Shown here piece by piece: positions 34,891 through 43,667 of a DNA stretch of 64,000 bases. The stretch is taken from NCBI RefSeq assembly GCF_038433155.1, contig NZ_JBCDMW010000022.1:1-64000 (forward strand), given 5' to 3'. Position 1 is the stretch's first letter. Every line of letters starts with the position of its first letter. The notes below the pieces were generated by a model. That model was given only the letters and a program-made list of their open reading frames with translations, was not told where the DNA came from and did no database searches. The position numbers were made by a program, and so were the translations under genes. This stretch comes from Luteococcus sp038433155 (lineage in GTDB: Bacteria; Actinomycetota; Actinomycetes; Propionibacteriales; Propionibacteriaceae).

Positions 34891-36326
34891 TGTTCCCTTT
34901 CGATCTCCATCACCAGCCGGACCTCGGTGCCCTCGCCGGGCGCCGACCGGATCCGAGCACTGCCACCGTGGCGCTCCATCCGCTCGATGATCGAGCGCTT
35001 CACACCCATCCTGTCATCACCGATGGCCGCCAGCTCGAAACCCGCCCCACGGTCCCGGACGAAGACCTCCACCAGGCCGGGCTCCACCTCGCAGTAGACG
35101 TCGATCCGCGGCGCGCCGGAGTGCTTGGCAGCATTCATCATGGCCTCGCGGGCGGCACGCACCACCGCGTCGGTGCGGCTGTCGGTGTCCACGTCGCCGA
35201 CGCAGACCAGCTCGATCTCCACCCCGCGCTCGTCCTCGATCTCCGTGCAGGCCCTGGTCAGGGCGGCCTTCAGGGTGGTCTCGGCCGGTACCTCGCCGTA
35301 GAGCCAGGTGCGCAGCTCCCGCTCCTGGCGTCGGGCCAGCGAGGCGACGGCCTTGGGATCGTTGGACTGGCGCTGGATCAGGGCCAGGGTCTGCAGCACC
35401 GAGTCATGCAGGTGGGCGGCCATGTCCGCCCGCGCCTGCTCCAGAACGGCCCGTTCATGGGCGGATTGGGAGGCGCGACGCCACTTGGCAATCCACGGCG
35501 CAGCGGCAATGGTCACGCCCAACAGCATCAGCGCGGAGAATCCGAGAACGATGGGCAGTTGCGCGACGCCGATCTGACTGGCGGCCACCATGGAGACCGA
35601 AACCCCCACCAGACCCAGGCCGACCACCATCCGGACCACCTCTGCCCAGCCGCGGCCGAGCAGCAGCCGGTCCAGCCGACCGCCCTGGGCCAGCTCCTCC
35701 TTCGACGGGCGGGGGGCGTCGGCCTGCCGCCAGACGATGGTCAGGCCGACGGCAGCGAAGGCCAGCGGCCAGAAGATCGCCGACGAGGGGCCGGCACCGA
35801 AGCGCTCGGCCAGCAGGACGGTACCCCCGCCGATCAGCGCCAGGGCCCCCACGGCGGCGCCGTCGCGCTTGGCCCGGACCATGGCGCTGCCCGGGCGGCG
35901 CATGTCCTGGCGCTTGGCCGCCTCCAGGCCGGGGGCTTCCGGGTTCTGGGCAGACTCCTCCTGCTGGGAGGGCATCAGCATCCACAGCAGCCCGTAGAGG
36001 AAGACGCCGAGCATCTGCATGGAGCCCAGCACCACGAAGCCGCCGCGAACCACCAGCAGCGGCCAGCCCAGATGCTGCGCGATGCCGGTGCAGACGCCAC
36101 CCAGCCAGGCCCCCTCGGACACCCGTCGAGCCCGGGGCGGCGCCAGCTCGTCGTCTGGGCGGGCCACCGTGGCGGGCAGGCCATTGGGCGCCGTCGGAAC
36201 CGCCGAGGGCTGGGCGACGGGAGCCGGGGCTTCCGCTGCCAGATCGGGGTGGCCTGCGCCCGGGCGCGCCGACGGCCCGGGCGGCTGCTCGGGCAGGCTC
36301 GGCATCGGGCTCTGGGGCTGATTCAT
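34887..36326 (-). CDS. PspC-fused sensor histidine kinase
   Basis: A 479-residue kinase; the ATG at 36326 gives MNQPQSPMP. A disordered Pro/Ala-rich N-terminus (1-70) leads to a PspC domain (about 72-125: GAWLGGVCTGIAQHLGWPLL). Several helices follow (about 155-265). The HisKA_3 region contains the phospho-His in AAHLHDSVLQTLALIQ, and the HATPase ends the protein (MNAAKHSGAPRI, VRDRGAGFEL). This PspC-kinase plus LuxR pair is widespread in Actinobacteria (MacRS-like is my best comparison). It probably senses membrane or envelope stress. Confidence 0.88.
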   Translation of the reverse strand: MNQPQSPMPSLPEQPPGPSARPGAGHPDLAAEAPAPVAQPSAVPTAPNGLPATVARPDDELAPPRARRVSEGAWLGGVCTGIAQHLGWPLLVVRGGFVVLGSMQMLGVFLYGLLWMLMPSQQEESAQNPEAPGLEAAKRQDMRRPGSAMVRAKRDGAAVGALALIGGGTVLLAERFGAGPSSAIFWPLAFAAVGLTIVWRQADAPRPSKEELAQGGRLDRLLLGRGWAEVVRMVVGLGLVGVSVSMVAASQIGVAQLPIVLGFSALMLLGVTIAAAPWIAKWRRASQSAHERAVLEQARADMAAHLHDSVLQTLALIQRQSNDPKAVASLARRQERELRTWLYGEVPAETTLKAALTRACTEIEDERGVEIELVCVGDVDTDSRTDAVVRAAREAMMNAAKHSGAPRIDVYCEVEPGLVEVFVRDRGAGFELAAIGDDRMGVKRSIIERMERHGGSARIRSAPGEGTEVRLVMEIEREQ

Positions 36327-36531
36327 CGTGATACCAAGACTCACATGCACGCGCGTTGGGCGCCAGCCCAGAACACCCATGAGGGGCAACAGTCGGGACC
36401 CTCTCAGGGTGATGCCGGATGGCGGAAGCCCCCTTGTGGGAGAAGGATGGGAGTCACCAAGGCACCACGGGCAACCGCCCATCCCGGCCGACGGGTCACC
36501 CACCGTCGGCCACTACCAAGGAGACAAGACC

Positions 36532-36861
36532 ATGGCCCTCATCCCGAACCTCGTCCGCCCCACCGACGACCGCGTGATCGCCGGTGTCTGCTCCGGCATC
36601 GCCCGCTACCTCAAGGTCGACACCGCCCTCGTCCGCGTCGTCGTCGCCGGCGCCGTGCTGATCGGCGGCGTCAGCCTGTGGATCTACCCGCTGCTGTGGC
36701 TGCTGATGCCCGAGGAGGGCTCCGACAAGGCCGGCGTCGACACCCTGATTGGCCAGGCCAAGGAATGGAAGGCCAGCAACGACGCCAAGCGCGCCCAGGC
36801 CCCCAGCGCCGAGCGCCCGCAGGAGGTCTTCAACCCCTACGAGGGCGACCCCCGCAACTGA
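36532..36861 (+). CDS. Small PspC-domain protein
   Basis: A 109-residue protein; the ATG at 36532 follows AAGGAG. The PspC core fills about 5-65 (VRPTDDRVIAGVCSGIARYL, ending LWLLMPEEG), followed by a hydrophilic tail ending FNPYEGDPRN. It is divergent from the PspC kinase across about 200 bases, so they may share control. A terminator follows. Confidence 0.9.
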   Translation: MALIPNLVRPTDDRVIAGVCSGIARYLKVDTALVRVVVAGAVLIGGVSLWIYPLLWLLMPEEGSDKAGVDTLIGQAKEWKASNDAKRAQAPSAERPQEVFNPYEGDPRN

Positions 36862-36880
36862 TCCGATACCCCCTTTCCCA

Positions 36881-36914
36881 CGAAGTGCCCGCCCCTCCCG
36901 GGGCGGGCACTTCG
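36881..36914 (+). terminator. Terminator of the small pspC gene
   Basis: A perfect 14-base stem CGAAGTGCCCGCCC/GGGCGGGCACTTCG with a six-base loop. Confidence 0.82.
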
Positions 36915-36960
36915 TCATTGCGGGACCGGATCAGCGACCAACCCTCGGACAAGCGCTTCG

Positions 36961-37177
36961 TGAGCCTGTCGAAGGGCGGCCGCCTGGTTCCGTCGCGTAA
37001 GAGAGCCCACCGAACTCGGCCGCCGTTGTCACCGCACGCTGGGTGGCCGGCAGGCCTCGACAGGCTCGGCCGCCGTGGTCACCTCACGCTGCTGACCCCA
37101 CCCCACGACGGTCCCCGAGCCCGACCTCACCACGGTCCCCGAGCCTGACCCCGCCACGGTCCCCGAGCTTGTCGAGG
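36961..37177. repeat. Cluster of short dispersed repeats (TCGACA[A/G]GCTC family)
   Basis: Copies of the dispersed repeat are at 36961-36974 (reverse), 37054-37075 (forward, GCCTCGACAGGCTCGGCCG) and 37163-37177 (reverse). Between them CACGGTCCCCGAGC-type units recur about every 28 bases at 37106-37170. No gene-like frame is convincing in this stretch. Confidence 0.6.
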
Positions 37178-37181
37178 GGGC

Positions 37182-37576
37182 GCTGCGAGCGGTGAGGAAC
37201 GAACCGTGAGCAGCCCGTCCAGACAGCGACGAAGGAGCGATGCGCCTGGCCGGAACAGTCAGGACGGGGCGAAGCGACTCACGAACTGAAAGAACCCGGC
37301 CACCCACCGAAATGGACGGCCGGGCACTCTCAGAACCCCGGCAGAGGGTGGGGGCAGCATGCCCCCCAGGCTCACTGGTGCTGCGAGCGCGAGGAACGAG
37401 CGTGAGCAGCCCGGGCAGGCAGGCGACGCAGGAGCCGGTGCGCCTGCCCGGAACCGACAAGAGCGCGAGCGCAGCGAGCACCAGGAAAGGAGAAGCCCGA
37501 CCACCCACACAGTGAATGGCCGGGCACTCTCGCGACCCCGGTAGGGGGTTTGGGGGCAGCATGCCCCCAATGTTCA
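37182..37576. repeat. Two tandem copies of a roughly 195 bp non-coding element
   Basis: Copy A (about 37182-37374) and copy B (about 37380-37576) align along their length at an offset close to 200 bases. Shared blocks are GCTGCGAGCG, GTGAGCAGCCCG, GCCGGGCACTCTC and the terminal palindrome GGGGGCAGCATGCCCCC. Copy B ends inside the guaA stop. The second palindrome (37551-37569) could terminate guaA. Frames through the copies look like chance. Confidence 0.7.
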
Positions 37577-39127
37577 CTCCCACTCGATGGTGCCCGGCGG
37601 CTTGCTGGTGACGTCGACGACGACGCGGTTCACCTCGCGCACCTCATTGGTGATGCGCGTGCTCATCTTCTCCAGCAGCTCATAGGGCAGCCGACCCCAG
37701 TCGGCGGTCATCGCATCCTCGCTGGTGACGGGGCGCAGCACAATCGGATGCCCGTAGGTGCGGCCGTCGCCCTGCACCCCGACGGAGCGCACGTCGGCCA
37801 GCAGCACCACGGGGAACTGCCAGATGGAGCGGTCCAGGCCGGCCTTGGTCAGCTCGTCGCGGGCGATGAAGTCGGCTTCCCGCAGGATGTCCAGCCGTTC
37901 CTTGGTGACCTCGCCGATGATCCGGATGCCCAGGCCGGGGCCGGGGAAGGGGTGCCGGTAGACCAGCTTCTCGGGCAGGCCGAGCTGCAGGCCGGCGGCG
38001 CGCACCTCGTCCTTGAACAGGGTGCGCAGCGGCTCGATGAGCTGGAACTGCATGTCGTCGGGCAGGCCGCCGACATTGTGGTGGCTCTTGATGTTGGCGG
38101 CACCCTCTCCCCCACCGGACTCGACGACGTCGGGGTACAGGGTGCCCTGCACCAGGAAGTCGATCCCGTCGGCGTCGGCGATCTCCCGGGCAGTGTCCTC
38201 GAAGACCCGGATGAACTCGTTGCCGATGGTCTTGCGCTTGGTCTCCGGGTCGGTGACGCCGGCCAGCTTGGCCAGGAAGCGCTCACTGACGTCCTTGACG
38301 ACGAGCTTGGCGCCGGTGATCTCGACGAAGTCCTTCTCCACCTGGTCGGACTCGCCCTTGCGCTGCAGGCCGTGATCAACATAGACGCAGGTCAACTGGT
38401 CACCGATCGCCTTCTGCACGATGGCCGCGGCAACCATCGAGTCGACGCCGCCGGACAGGGCGCACAGCACCTTCTTGTCGCCCACCTGCTGGCGGATTCG
38501 CTCCACCTGCTCGTCGACAATGTTGTCGCTGGTCCAGTCGGGCTTGAGCCCAGCGATCTGGAAGAGGAAGCGCTCCAGCACCGCCTGCCCCTGCTCGGAG
38601 TGCAGCACCTCGGGGTGCCACTGCACGCCGGCCAGCTTGGCCTCGGTGTTCTCGAATGCGGCGACGGGGGCTCCGGCGGTGCGGGCCAGCGGGGTGAAGC
38701 CGTCGGGAGCCTGGGTGACGGAGTCGCCGTGGCTCATCCAGATGTTCATGGTGCTGGGCAGCTGGGCCAGCAGGCATCCGGGCTCGGTCACGGCGACGGA
38801 GGTGCGGCCGAACTCGCTCAGCCCGGTCTTGGCAACCGTGCCGCCCAGGGCATTGGCCATCGCCTGGAAGCCGTAGCAGATGCCGAAGGCGGGCACCCCG
38901 GCGGTGAACAGCGCGGGATCCACCTGGGGCGCGCCGTCGGCATAGACCGACTGCGGCCCACCGGACAGGATGATGGCGGCGGGCTGCCTGGCCATGATCT
39001 GTTCGACGGTGGCGGTGTGGGGCATGATTTCGGAGTACACATTGGCTTCTCGCACGCGACGGGCGATCAGCTGGGCGTACTGCGCGCCGAAGTCGATGAC
39101 GACGACGAGATCGTGGGCTGCTGGCAT
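37574..39127 (-). CDS. guaA: GMP synthase (glutamine-hydrolysing)
   Basis: A 517-residue enzyme converting XMP to GMP. The class I amidotransferase domain (1-190) has the nucleophile C84 in FGICYGFQAM and the His-Glu pair in VQWHPEVLHS. The ATP-pyrophosphatase loop LSGGVDSMVAAA (about 224) and the C-terminal dimerisation domain ending KPPGTIEWE are complete. guaB and guaB3 lie about 5 kb away on the same strand, not in one operon. Confidence 0.97.
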   Translation of the reverse strand: MPAAHDLVVVIDFGAQYAQLIARRVREANVYSEIMPHTATVEQIMARQPAAIILSGGPQSVYADGAPQVDPALFTAGVPAFGICYGFQAMANALGGTVAKTGLSEFGRTSVAVTEPGCLLAQLPSTMNIWMSHGDSVTQAPDGFTPLARTAGAPVAAFENTEAKLAGVQWHPEVLHSEQGQAVLERFLFQIAGLKPDWTSDNIVDEQVERIRQQVGDKKVLCALSGGVDSMVAAAIVQKAIGDQLTCVYVDHGLQRKGESDQVEKDFVEITGAKLVVKDVSERFLAKLAGVTDPETKRKTIGNEFIRVFEDTAREIADADGIDFLVQGTLYPDVVESGGGEGAANIKSHHNVGGLPDDMQFQLIEPLRTLFKDEVRAAGLQLGLPEKLVYRHPFPGPGLGIRIIGEVTKERLDILREADFIARDELTKAGLDRSIWQFPVVLLADVRSVGVQGDGRTYGHPIVLRPVTSEDAMTADWGRLPYELLEKMSTRITNEVREVNRVVVDVTSKPPGTIEWE

Positions 39128-39234
39128 GGGCCAAAGTCTAGGGGAAAGCCACCACCCTGCTCACCGCGCGTCGCGATACCGGCTGCGAAGCCCCCTGCTC
39201 GGTATGACCACTATCTGAAATCTTCGAGGAATCC

Positions 39235-39260
39235 GGAACAAATCCTCCAGCGGCTGAGTT
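39235..39260 (+). promoter_or_regulatory. SigR/SigH-like promoter of cysK
   Basis: GGAAC, 18 bases, GTT matches the -35 GGAAT and -10 GTT elements of actinobacterial thiol-stress sigma factors with their usual spacing. The GTT ends ten bases before the cysK ATG, which has no ribosome site, so transcription may start at or next to the start codon. Confidence 0.55.
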
Positions 39261-39269
39261 GCAGCGAAC

Positions 39270-40196
39270 ATGAAGACCTACTCAGACGTGACCGCCGTCG
39301 TCGGCCGTACCCCCCTGGTGCAGATCAACAAGCTGGCTGGCAGCAATGCCACCGTGCTGGCCAAGCTGGAGTTCTACAACCCGGCCAATTCCGTCAAGGA
39401 TCGGATCGGCGTCGCCATCATTGATGCCGCCGAGGCCTCGGGCGAACTGAAGCCCGGTGGCACCATCGTGGAGGGCACCAGTGGCAACACCGGCATCGCC
39501 CTGGCCATGGTGGGCGCCGCCCGTGGCTACCAGGTGGTGCTGTGCATGCCGGAGACCATGAGCATGGAGCGTCGCGCCCTGCTGCGCGCCTACGGCGCCG
39601 AGCTGGTGCTCACCCCGGGGGCCGACGGCATGAAGGGTGCCGTGGCCAAGGCCGAGGAGATTGCCGCCGAGCGCGGCGGCATCCTGGCCCGCCAGTTCGC
39701 CAACCAGGCCAACCGGGAGATCCACCTAAAGACCACCGGCCCCGAGGTCTGGGAGGACACCGACGGCAGCGTCGACGTCTTCGTCGCGGGCATCGGCACC
39801 GGTGGCACCGTCTCCGGCGCCGGCGAATACCTCAAGTCCCAGAAGGGCGAGGTGAAGGTGATCGCCGTCGAGCCGGCCGAGAGCCCGCTGCTGACCGAGG
39901 GGAAGGCCGGCCCGCACAAGATCCAGGGCCTGGGCGCCAACTTCGTGCCCGACATCCTGAACCGGGAGATCCTGGACGAGGTTGTGGCGGTCAAGGGCGA
40001 GGACGCCATCGAGATGGCTCGCCGCGCCGCCAAGGATGAGGGCCTGCTGGTGGGCATCTCCTCCGGCGCCGCCCTGGTGGCAGCCAAGCAGGTGGCCGAA
40101 CGCGCCGACATGGCCGGCAAGACCATCGTCGTCGTGCTGCCGGACTTCGGTGAGCGCTACCTGTCCACCGTGCTCTACGCGGACCTGATGAACTGA
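39270..40196 (+). CDS. cysK: Cysteine synthase A
   Basis: A 308-residue PLP enzyme making cysteine from O-acetylserine and sulfide. The PLP Lys is K43 in NPANSVKDRIG; EGTSGNTGIALAM binds substrate carboxylate and SSGAALVAAKQ binds the phosphate. No serine acetyltransferase gene follows. The missing ribosome site and the SigR-like promoter suggest a leaderless, thiol-stress-responsive message. A strong terminator follows at 40264-40298. Confidence 0.96.
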   Translation: MKTYSDVTAVVGRTPLVQINKLAGSNATVLAKLEFYNPANSVKDRIGVAIIDAAEASGELKPGGTIVEGTSGNTGIALAMVGAARGYQVVLCMPETMSMERRALLRAYGAELVLTPGADGMKGAVAKAEEIAAERGGILARQFANQANREIHLKTTGPEVWEDTDGSVDVFVAGIGTGGTVSGAGEYLKSQKGEVKVIAVEPAESPLLTEGKAGPHKIQGLGANFVPDILNREILDEVVAVKGEDAIEMARRAAKDEGLLVGISSGAALVAAKQVAERADMAGKTIVVVLPDFGERYLSTVLYADLMN

Positions 40197-40263
40197 GACA
40201 CATCGACTCGCTGCGGCTCCGCCTCCGCTCGTCACCGGTGAACCGAGCTCACCGACTCACCCC

Positions 40264-40298
40264 GAGGGGTCGGCCACCATCATGGTGGCCGACCCCTC
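40264..40298 (+). terminator. Terminator of cysK
   Basis: GAGGGGTCGGCCACCAT and its exact complement meet around a single C, giving a long stem. Confidence 0.82.
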
Positions 40299-40352
40299 GT
40301 CGCGTCCGGACCAAGTTGGCGGTGCCCCCTTCTCCCCACGCCGACAACAAAC

Positions 40353-40370
40353 TAACCTTATGGTAGGTAA
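40353..40370. promoter_or_regulatory. Candidate operator upstream of the GH3 gene
   Basis: TAACCT-TATGGT-AGGTAA is a near-perfect dyad (one mismatch) 33 bases before the GTG start. Its length and shape fit a TetR- or LacI-type site, but no regulator is encoded beside it. Confidence 0.35.
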
Positions 40371-40403
40371 TGGCGCGCACGCGCCTCGAACAAGGAGCCG
40401 GAC

Positions 40404-42656
40404 GTGAGCAACGAAGCCTTCAGGAACCCGGAGCTGCCAGTCGACGAGCGGGTGACCGACCTGCTGAGCAGGATGAGCGTGGAGCAGAAGGCCGGCCAGG
40501 TCAGCCAGTTCTTCTACTTCGGCAATCCCGAGGCCTCCGAGGCCAATGCCGACAACGACGTCCACGAGGTGGAGCAGGCCATCATCGACGGCCGGGCCGG
40601 ATCCGTGCTGTTCGTGCGCGACGTCGTCACCGCCAACCGGCTGCAGAAGCTGGCCGTCGAGCAGTCGCCGTTGGGCATCCCACTGCTGTTCGGCTTCGAC
40701 GTGATCCATGGCCTGCGCACCGTGATGCCGGCGCCGCTGGGCGTGGCGGCCTCCTTCTGCCCGGAGACCGCGCGTCGCGGCCAGGAGGTGGCGGCACGAG
40801 AGGCGCGCGCCATCGGCATCCACTGGACCTTCGCGCCCATGGTGGACATCGCCCGCGACCCGCGCTGGGGACGGATGTTCGAGGGCGCCGGCGAGGACCC
40901 CTACCTGGGTGGGGCGATGGCCGCGGCCCAGGTGCGCGGCTTCCAGGGCGAACTGGATGAGCAGGGCCGCCTGGACGGCTCACACATCCTGGCCGGCCCG
41001 AAGCACCTGGCCGGTTACGGCGCCGCGACGGGTGGCCGGGACTACGAGGATTCCGACATCAGCGACAACGAGCTGTGGAATGTCTACCTGCCGCCCTTCC
41101 ACGCCGCCGTGAAGGCCGGCGCCGCCAACATCATGAGCGCCTACATGGACCTCAACGGGGTACCGGCGTCGGGCAACCGCTGGCTGTTGACCGAGGTGCT
41201 GCGCAACCAGATGGGCTTCGAGGGATTCGTCGTCTCCGACGCCAATGCCGTGCGCTCCCTGGCCACCCAGCACTATGCGCGTGACCTCACCGATGCCGCC
41301 GCCAAGGCTGTGCACGCCGGCCTGGACATGGAGATGACCATGACCGACCCGGCCTACTCACGCCTGCCGCAGGCCATCGCCGACGGCACCGTCACCGCGG
41401 CCGAGCTGGACCAGGCCGTCCGCCGGATCCTGACCGCCAAGTTCCGGATGGGCCTGTTCGACCAGCCCTACGCCGACGCCGACCAGACCGACGCGGTGTT
41501 GAATGCACCCGAGCACCGCGACGTGGCGCGCGAGGCCGCCCAGAAGTCCCTGGTGCTGCTCAAGAACGACGGCCTGCTGCCCCTGGATCCCTCGTCGCTG
41601 AAGAAGGTGGCGGTGATCGGGCAGCTGGCCGACAGCCGCCGCGACACCCTGGGCCCGTGGATCTTCGACTTCGACCTGGCGGAGACGGTCACCGTCCTGG
41701 AGGGCCTGCGGCAGCGGTTGGGTGAGGGCGTCACCGTCGAGCACGCCCCCGGCGCCTGCATCCCGGACCGCCTCTTCCCGTCGATGTTCGACGACATGGA
41801 GGCCGAGCCCGCCGTCACCGGCGAGGGCTATGACGACGATGCCGCCATCGAGCGGGCCGTCGAGCTGGCCCGTGGTGCTGATGTGGCCATCGTCGTGGCC
41901 GGACAGCGGCAGAACCAGACCGGCGAGCGCGCCTCGGTGAGCAGCCTGGACCTGCCCGGACGCCAGCTGGAGCAGTTGCAGCGGCTGGCCGAGACCGGCA
42001 CCCCAGTGGTGCTCGTGCTGATGTCCGCCCGCCCGTTGGACCTGCGCTGGCCCGACGAACACCTCCCGGCCATCCTGCAGGCCTGGTACCCCGGCTGCCG
42101 CGGTGGCGAGGCGGTGGCCGCGGCGCTGATGGGCGACCTCTCCCCCGCCGGCCGCCTGCCCTTCACCTGGGTGCGGACCGTCGGGCAGGTGCCGATGACG
42201 CTCTCCCACTACACGACCTTCCAGCCCGAGTACGCCCATGAGCGCTACTGGGATGAATCGTCGACACCGCTCTACCCCTTCGGCCACGGCCTGTCCTACG
42301 GCAGCTTCGAGTACTCGGACCTGCGGGTGGAGCCCTCCCAGCTGGGCGTGGGTGAGACCGCGACCGTGACGGTGACGCTCACCAACACCTCCCAGCGGGA
42401 GGCCGACGAGGTGGCCCAGCTCTACCTGCACCAGCGCTACGGGTCCGCCTCGCGGCCGGCGCGCGAGCTCAAGGGCTTCCAGCGAGTGACCCTGGGCGCC
42501 GGCGAGAGCCGTGAGTTGGTCTTCGAGCTCGGCCCCGACGAGCTGCGCTACTGGAATGCCGCCGCCCGCGACTGGGTACAGGAGTCCAGCACCTTCGACG
42601 TCTGGGTGGGCGGTTCCTCGACCGCAGACCTGGCGACGAGCTTCGAGGTCCGCTAG
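40404..42656 (+). CDS. Glycoside hydrolase family 3 beta-glucosidase
   Basis: A 750-residue enzyme; the GTG start follows AAGGAG. The GH3 N-terminal barrel (about 40-320) has the nucleophile D279 in GFVVSDANAV and the substrate motif GPKHLAGYGAATGGRDYE. The C-terminal alpha/beta domain (about 385-590) and an Fn3-like domain (about 650-735) are complete, as in BglX. No signal peptide is visible, so it probably acts on imported oligosaccharides in the cytoplasm. No transporter adjoins it. Confidence 0.93.
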   Translation: MSNEAFRNPELPVDERVTDLLSRMSVEQKAGQVSQFFYFGNPEASEANADNDVHEVEQAIIDGRAGSVLFVRDVVTANRLQKLAVEQSPLGIPLLFGFDVIHGLRTVMPAPLGVAASFCPETARRGQEVAAREARAIGIHWTFAPMVDIARDPRWGRMFEGAGEDPYLGGAMAAAQVRGFQGELDEQGRLDGSHILAGPKHLAGYGAATGGRDYEDSDISDNELWNVYLPPFHAAVKAGAANIMSAYMDLNGVPASGNRWLLTEVLRNQMGFEGFVVSDANAVRSLATQHYARDLTDAAAKAVHAGLDMEMTMTDPAYSRLPQAIADGTVTAAELDQAVRRILTAKFRMGLFDQPYADADQTDAVLNAPEHRDVAREAAQKSLVLLKNDGLLPLDPSSLKKVAVIGQLADSRRDTLGPWIFDFDLAETVTVLEGLRQRLGEGVTVEHAPGACIPDRLFPSMFDDMEAEPAVTGEGYDDDAAIERAVELARGADVAIVVAGQRQNQTGERASVSSLDLPGRQLEQLQRLAETGTPVVLVLMSARPLDLRWPDEHLPAILQAWYPGCRGGEAVAAALMGDLSPAGRLPFTWVRTVGQVPMTLSHYTTFQPEYAHERYWDESSTPLYPFGHGLSYGSFEYSDLRVEPSQLGVGETATVTVTLTNTSQREADEVAQLYLHQRYGSASRPARELKGFQRVTLGAGESRELVFELGPDELRYWNAAARDWVQESSTFDVWVGGSSTADLATSFEVR

Positions 42657-42673
42657 TTCCTGAAGACCCTCTG

Positions 42674-42721
42674 GTTTGCGTTGCAAACTCGTTTGTCCTC
42701 CATTGGGTTTGTAGTACAAAC
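42674..42721. promoter_or_regulatory. Tandem GTTTG palindromes, putative autoregulatory operators
   Basis: GTTTGCGTTGCAAAC (42674-42688) and GTTTGTAGTACAAAC (42707-42721) are palindromes of one design, 33 bases apart centre to centre (three helical turns). A half-site GTTTGCGAAC follows at 42724. The second site overlaps a possible -10 (TACAAA). They precede the membrane protein/regulator pair, whose regulator is the natural ligand. Confidence 0.7.
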
Positions 42722-42745
42722 CAGTTTGCGAACACGGAGGCTGCC

Positions 42746-43318
42746 ATGAGCACGACGTCGAACACCACCGACGACCTGCAACGCAGGATCGCGGTCAGCA
42801 AGGACTACGACATGTTGCAGGGCCTGATCACGGTGGGCACGGGCATCTCGATCCTGCTGACCGCCGTCACCCGCAATTTCATGTGGATGGGGGTGGGCAG
42901 CTGCCTCAGTGTGGCCATCGGCCTGCCCTGGTACGAGAAGCGCTATGGCAAGGCTCGCTCCAGGCGCAGCCGCAGCGCCGTGACGATCCTCTTCAGCATC
43001 CTCGCCATCCTCGCGGTGGTCATCGCGAGCGGCGTCGACCAGTGGAAGCCGGGCCCCCTGCTGTGGACCCCACTGGTGGCGGGTCCGCTGATGCTGGCCG
43101 GTGAGTGGGCGGGGCTGCGGAACACCGGGCTCACCATCTGGCACTGGATCAGCTGCATCGCCCTCACCCTGTGTGCCTTCATCCCGCTCACCGGATACCA
43201 GCCGTCCTTCTGGTTCTCCATGGGGACAGTGGCGCCCGCCTTGATCGTGATTGGCCTGGTGGACCACCAGCGGCTGGTCAGTGCCCTGGGACCGGGGGCC
43301 GTCGATGAGCAGCGGTGA
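42746..43318 (+). CDS. Membrane protein of unknown function, partner of a winged-helix regulator
   Basis: A 190-residue protein; the ATG follows ACGGAGG. A soluble N-terminus of about 25 residues leads to about six hydrophobic segments grouped in pairs (ITVGTGISILLTAV, TILFSILAILAVVIA, ISCIALTLCAFIPL and others). Its end overlaps the regulator gene by 14 bases. I do not recognise a characterised family; genes paired this way with HTH_34-type regulators are common in Actinobacteria. Confidence 0.72.
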   Translation: MSTTSNTTDDLQRRIAVSKDYDMLQGLITVGTGISILLTAVTRNFMWMGVGSCLSVAIGLPWYEKRYGKARSRRSRSAVTILFSILAILAVVIASGVDQWKPGPLLWTPLVAGPLMLAGEWAGLRNTGLTIWHWISCIALTLCAFIPLTGYQPSFWFSMGTVAPALIVIGLVDHQRLVSALGPGAVDEQR

Positions 43319-43619
43319 GGCGACGACGCCGGACCTGGCCGTCGACAAGCTCGTCCATGAGCCCGCCCGGCTGGGGATCCTGAGCGTCCTGGAGGGGCAG
43401 AAGGAGGCCGACTTCCAGTTCCTGCAGACCGTCCTGGGCCTGACCAAGGGCAACCTGTCCAGTCACCTGTCCAAGCTGGAGGCGGCGGGCCTGATCCGGG
43501 TGACGAAGGTCTTCCAGGGAAAGATCCCCCGCACCATGCAGGAGATCACCCCCGCCGGACGCGCCGCGCTGAAGCGTCATTGGGAACAGATGGACGCCAT
43601 CCGAGATCTTGGGCGGTGA
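43305..43619 (+). CDS. Winged-helix transcriptional regulator (HTH_34 type)
   Basis: A 104-residue DNA-binding protein; the ATG at 43305 gives MSSGEATTP. Residues about 15-95 are a MarR/ArsR-like winged helix: HEPARLGILSVLEG, FLQTVLGLTKGNLSSHLSKLEAAG (recognition helix) and the wing FQGKIPRTMQEITPAGR. It has no visible ligand domain. It overlaps the membrane gene and probably binds the GTTTG palindromes upstream of the pair. Confidence 0.85.
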   Translation: MSSGEATTPDLAVDKLVHEPARLGILSVLEGQKEADFQFLQTVLGLTKGNLSSHLSKLEAAGLIRVTKVFQGKIPRTMQEITPAGRAALKRHWEQMDAIRDLGR

Positions 43620-43667
43620 GTTCGGGCGGGCAGTCGCAGGATGCCGGCGGGGATCCTCCGGAATGGC

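Noticed and set aside
37029..37583. Minus-strand frame of about 184 codons through the tandem repeat
   Set aside because: It runs through both repeat copies and gives a Pro/Arg/Ser-rich product with no domain; the repeats explain the frame.
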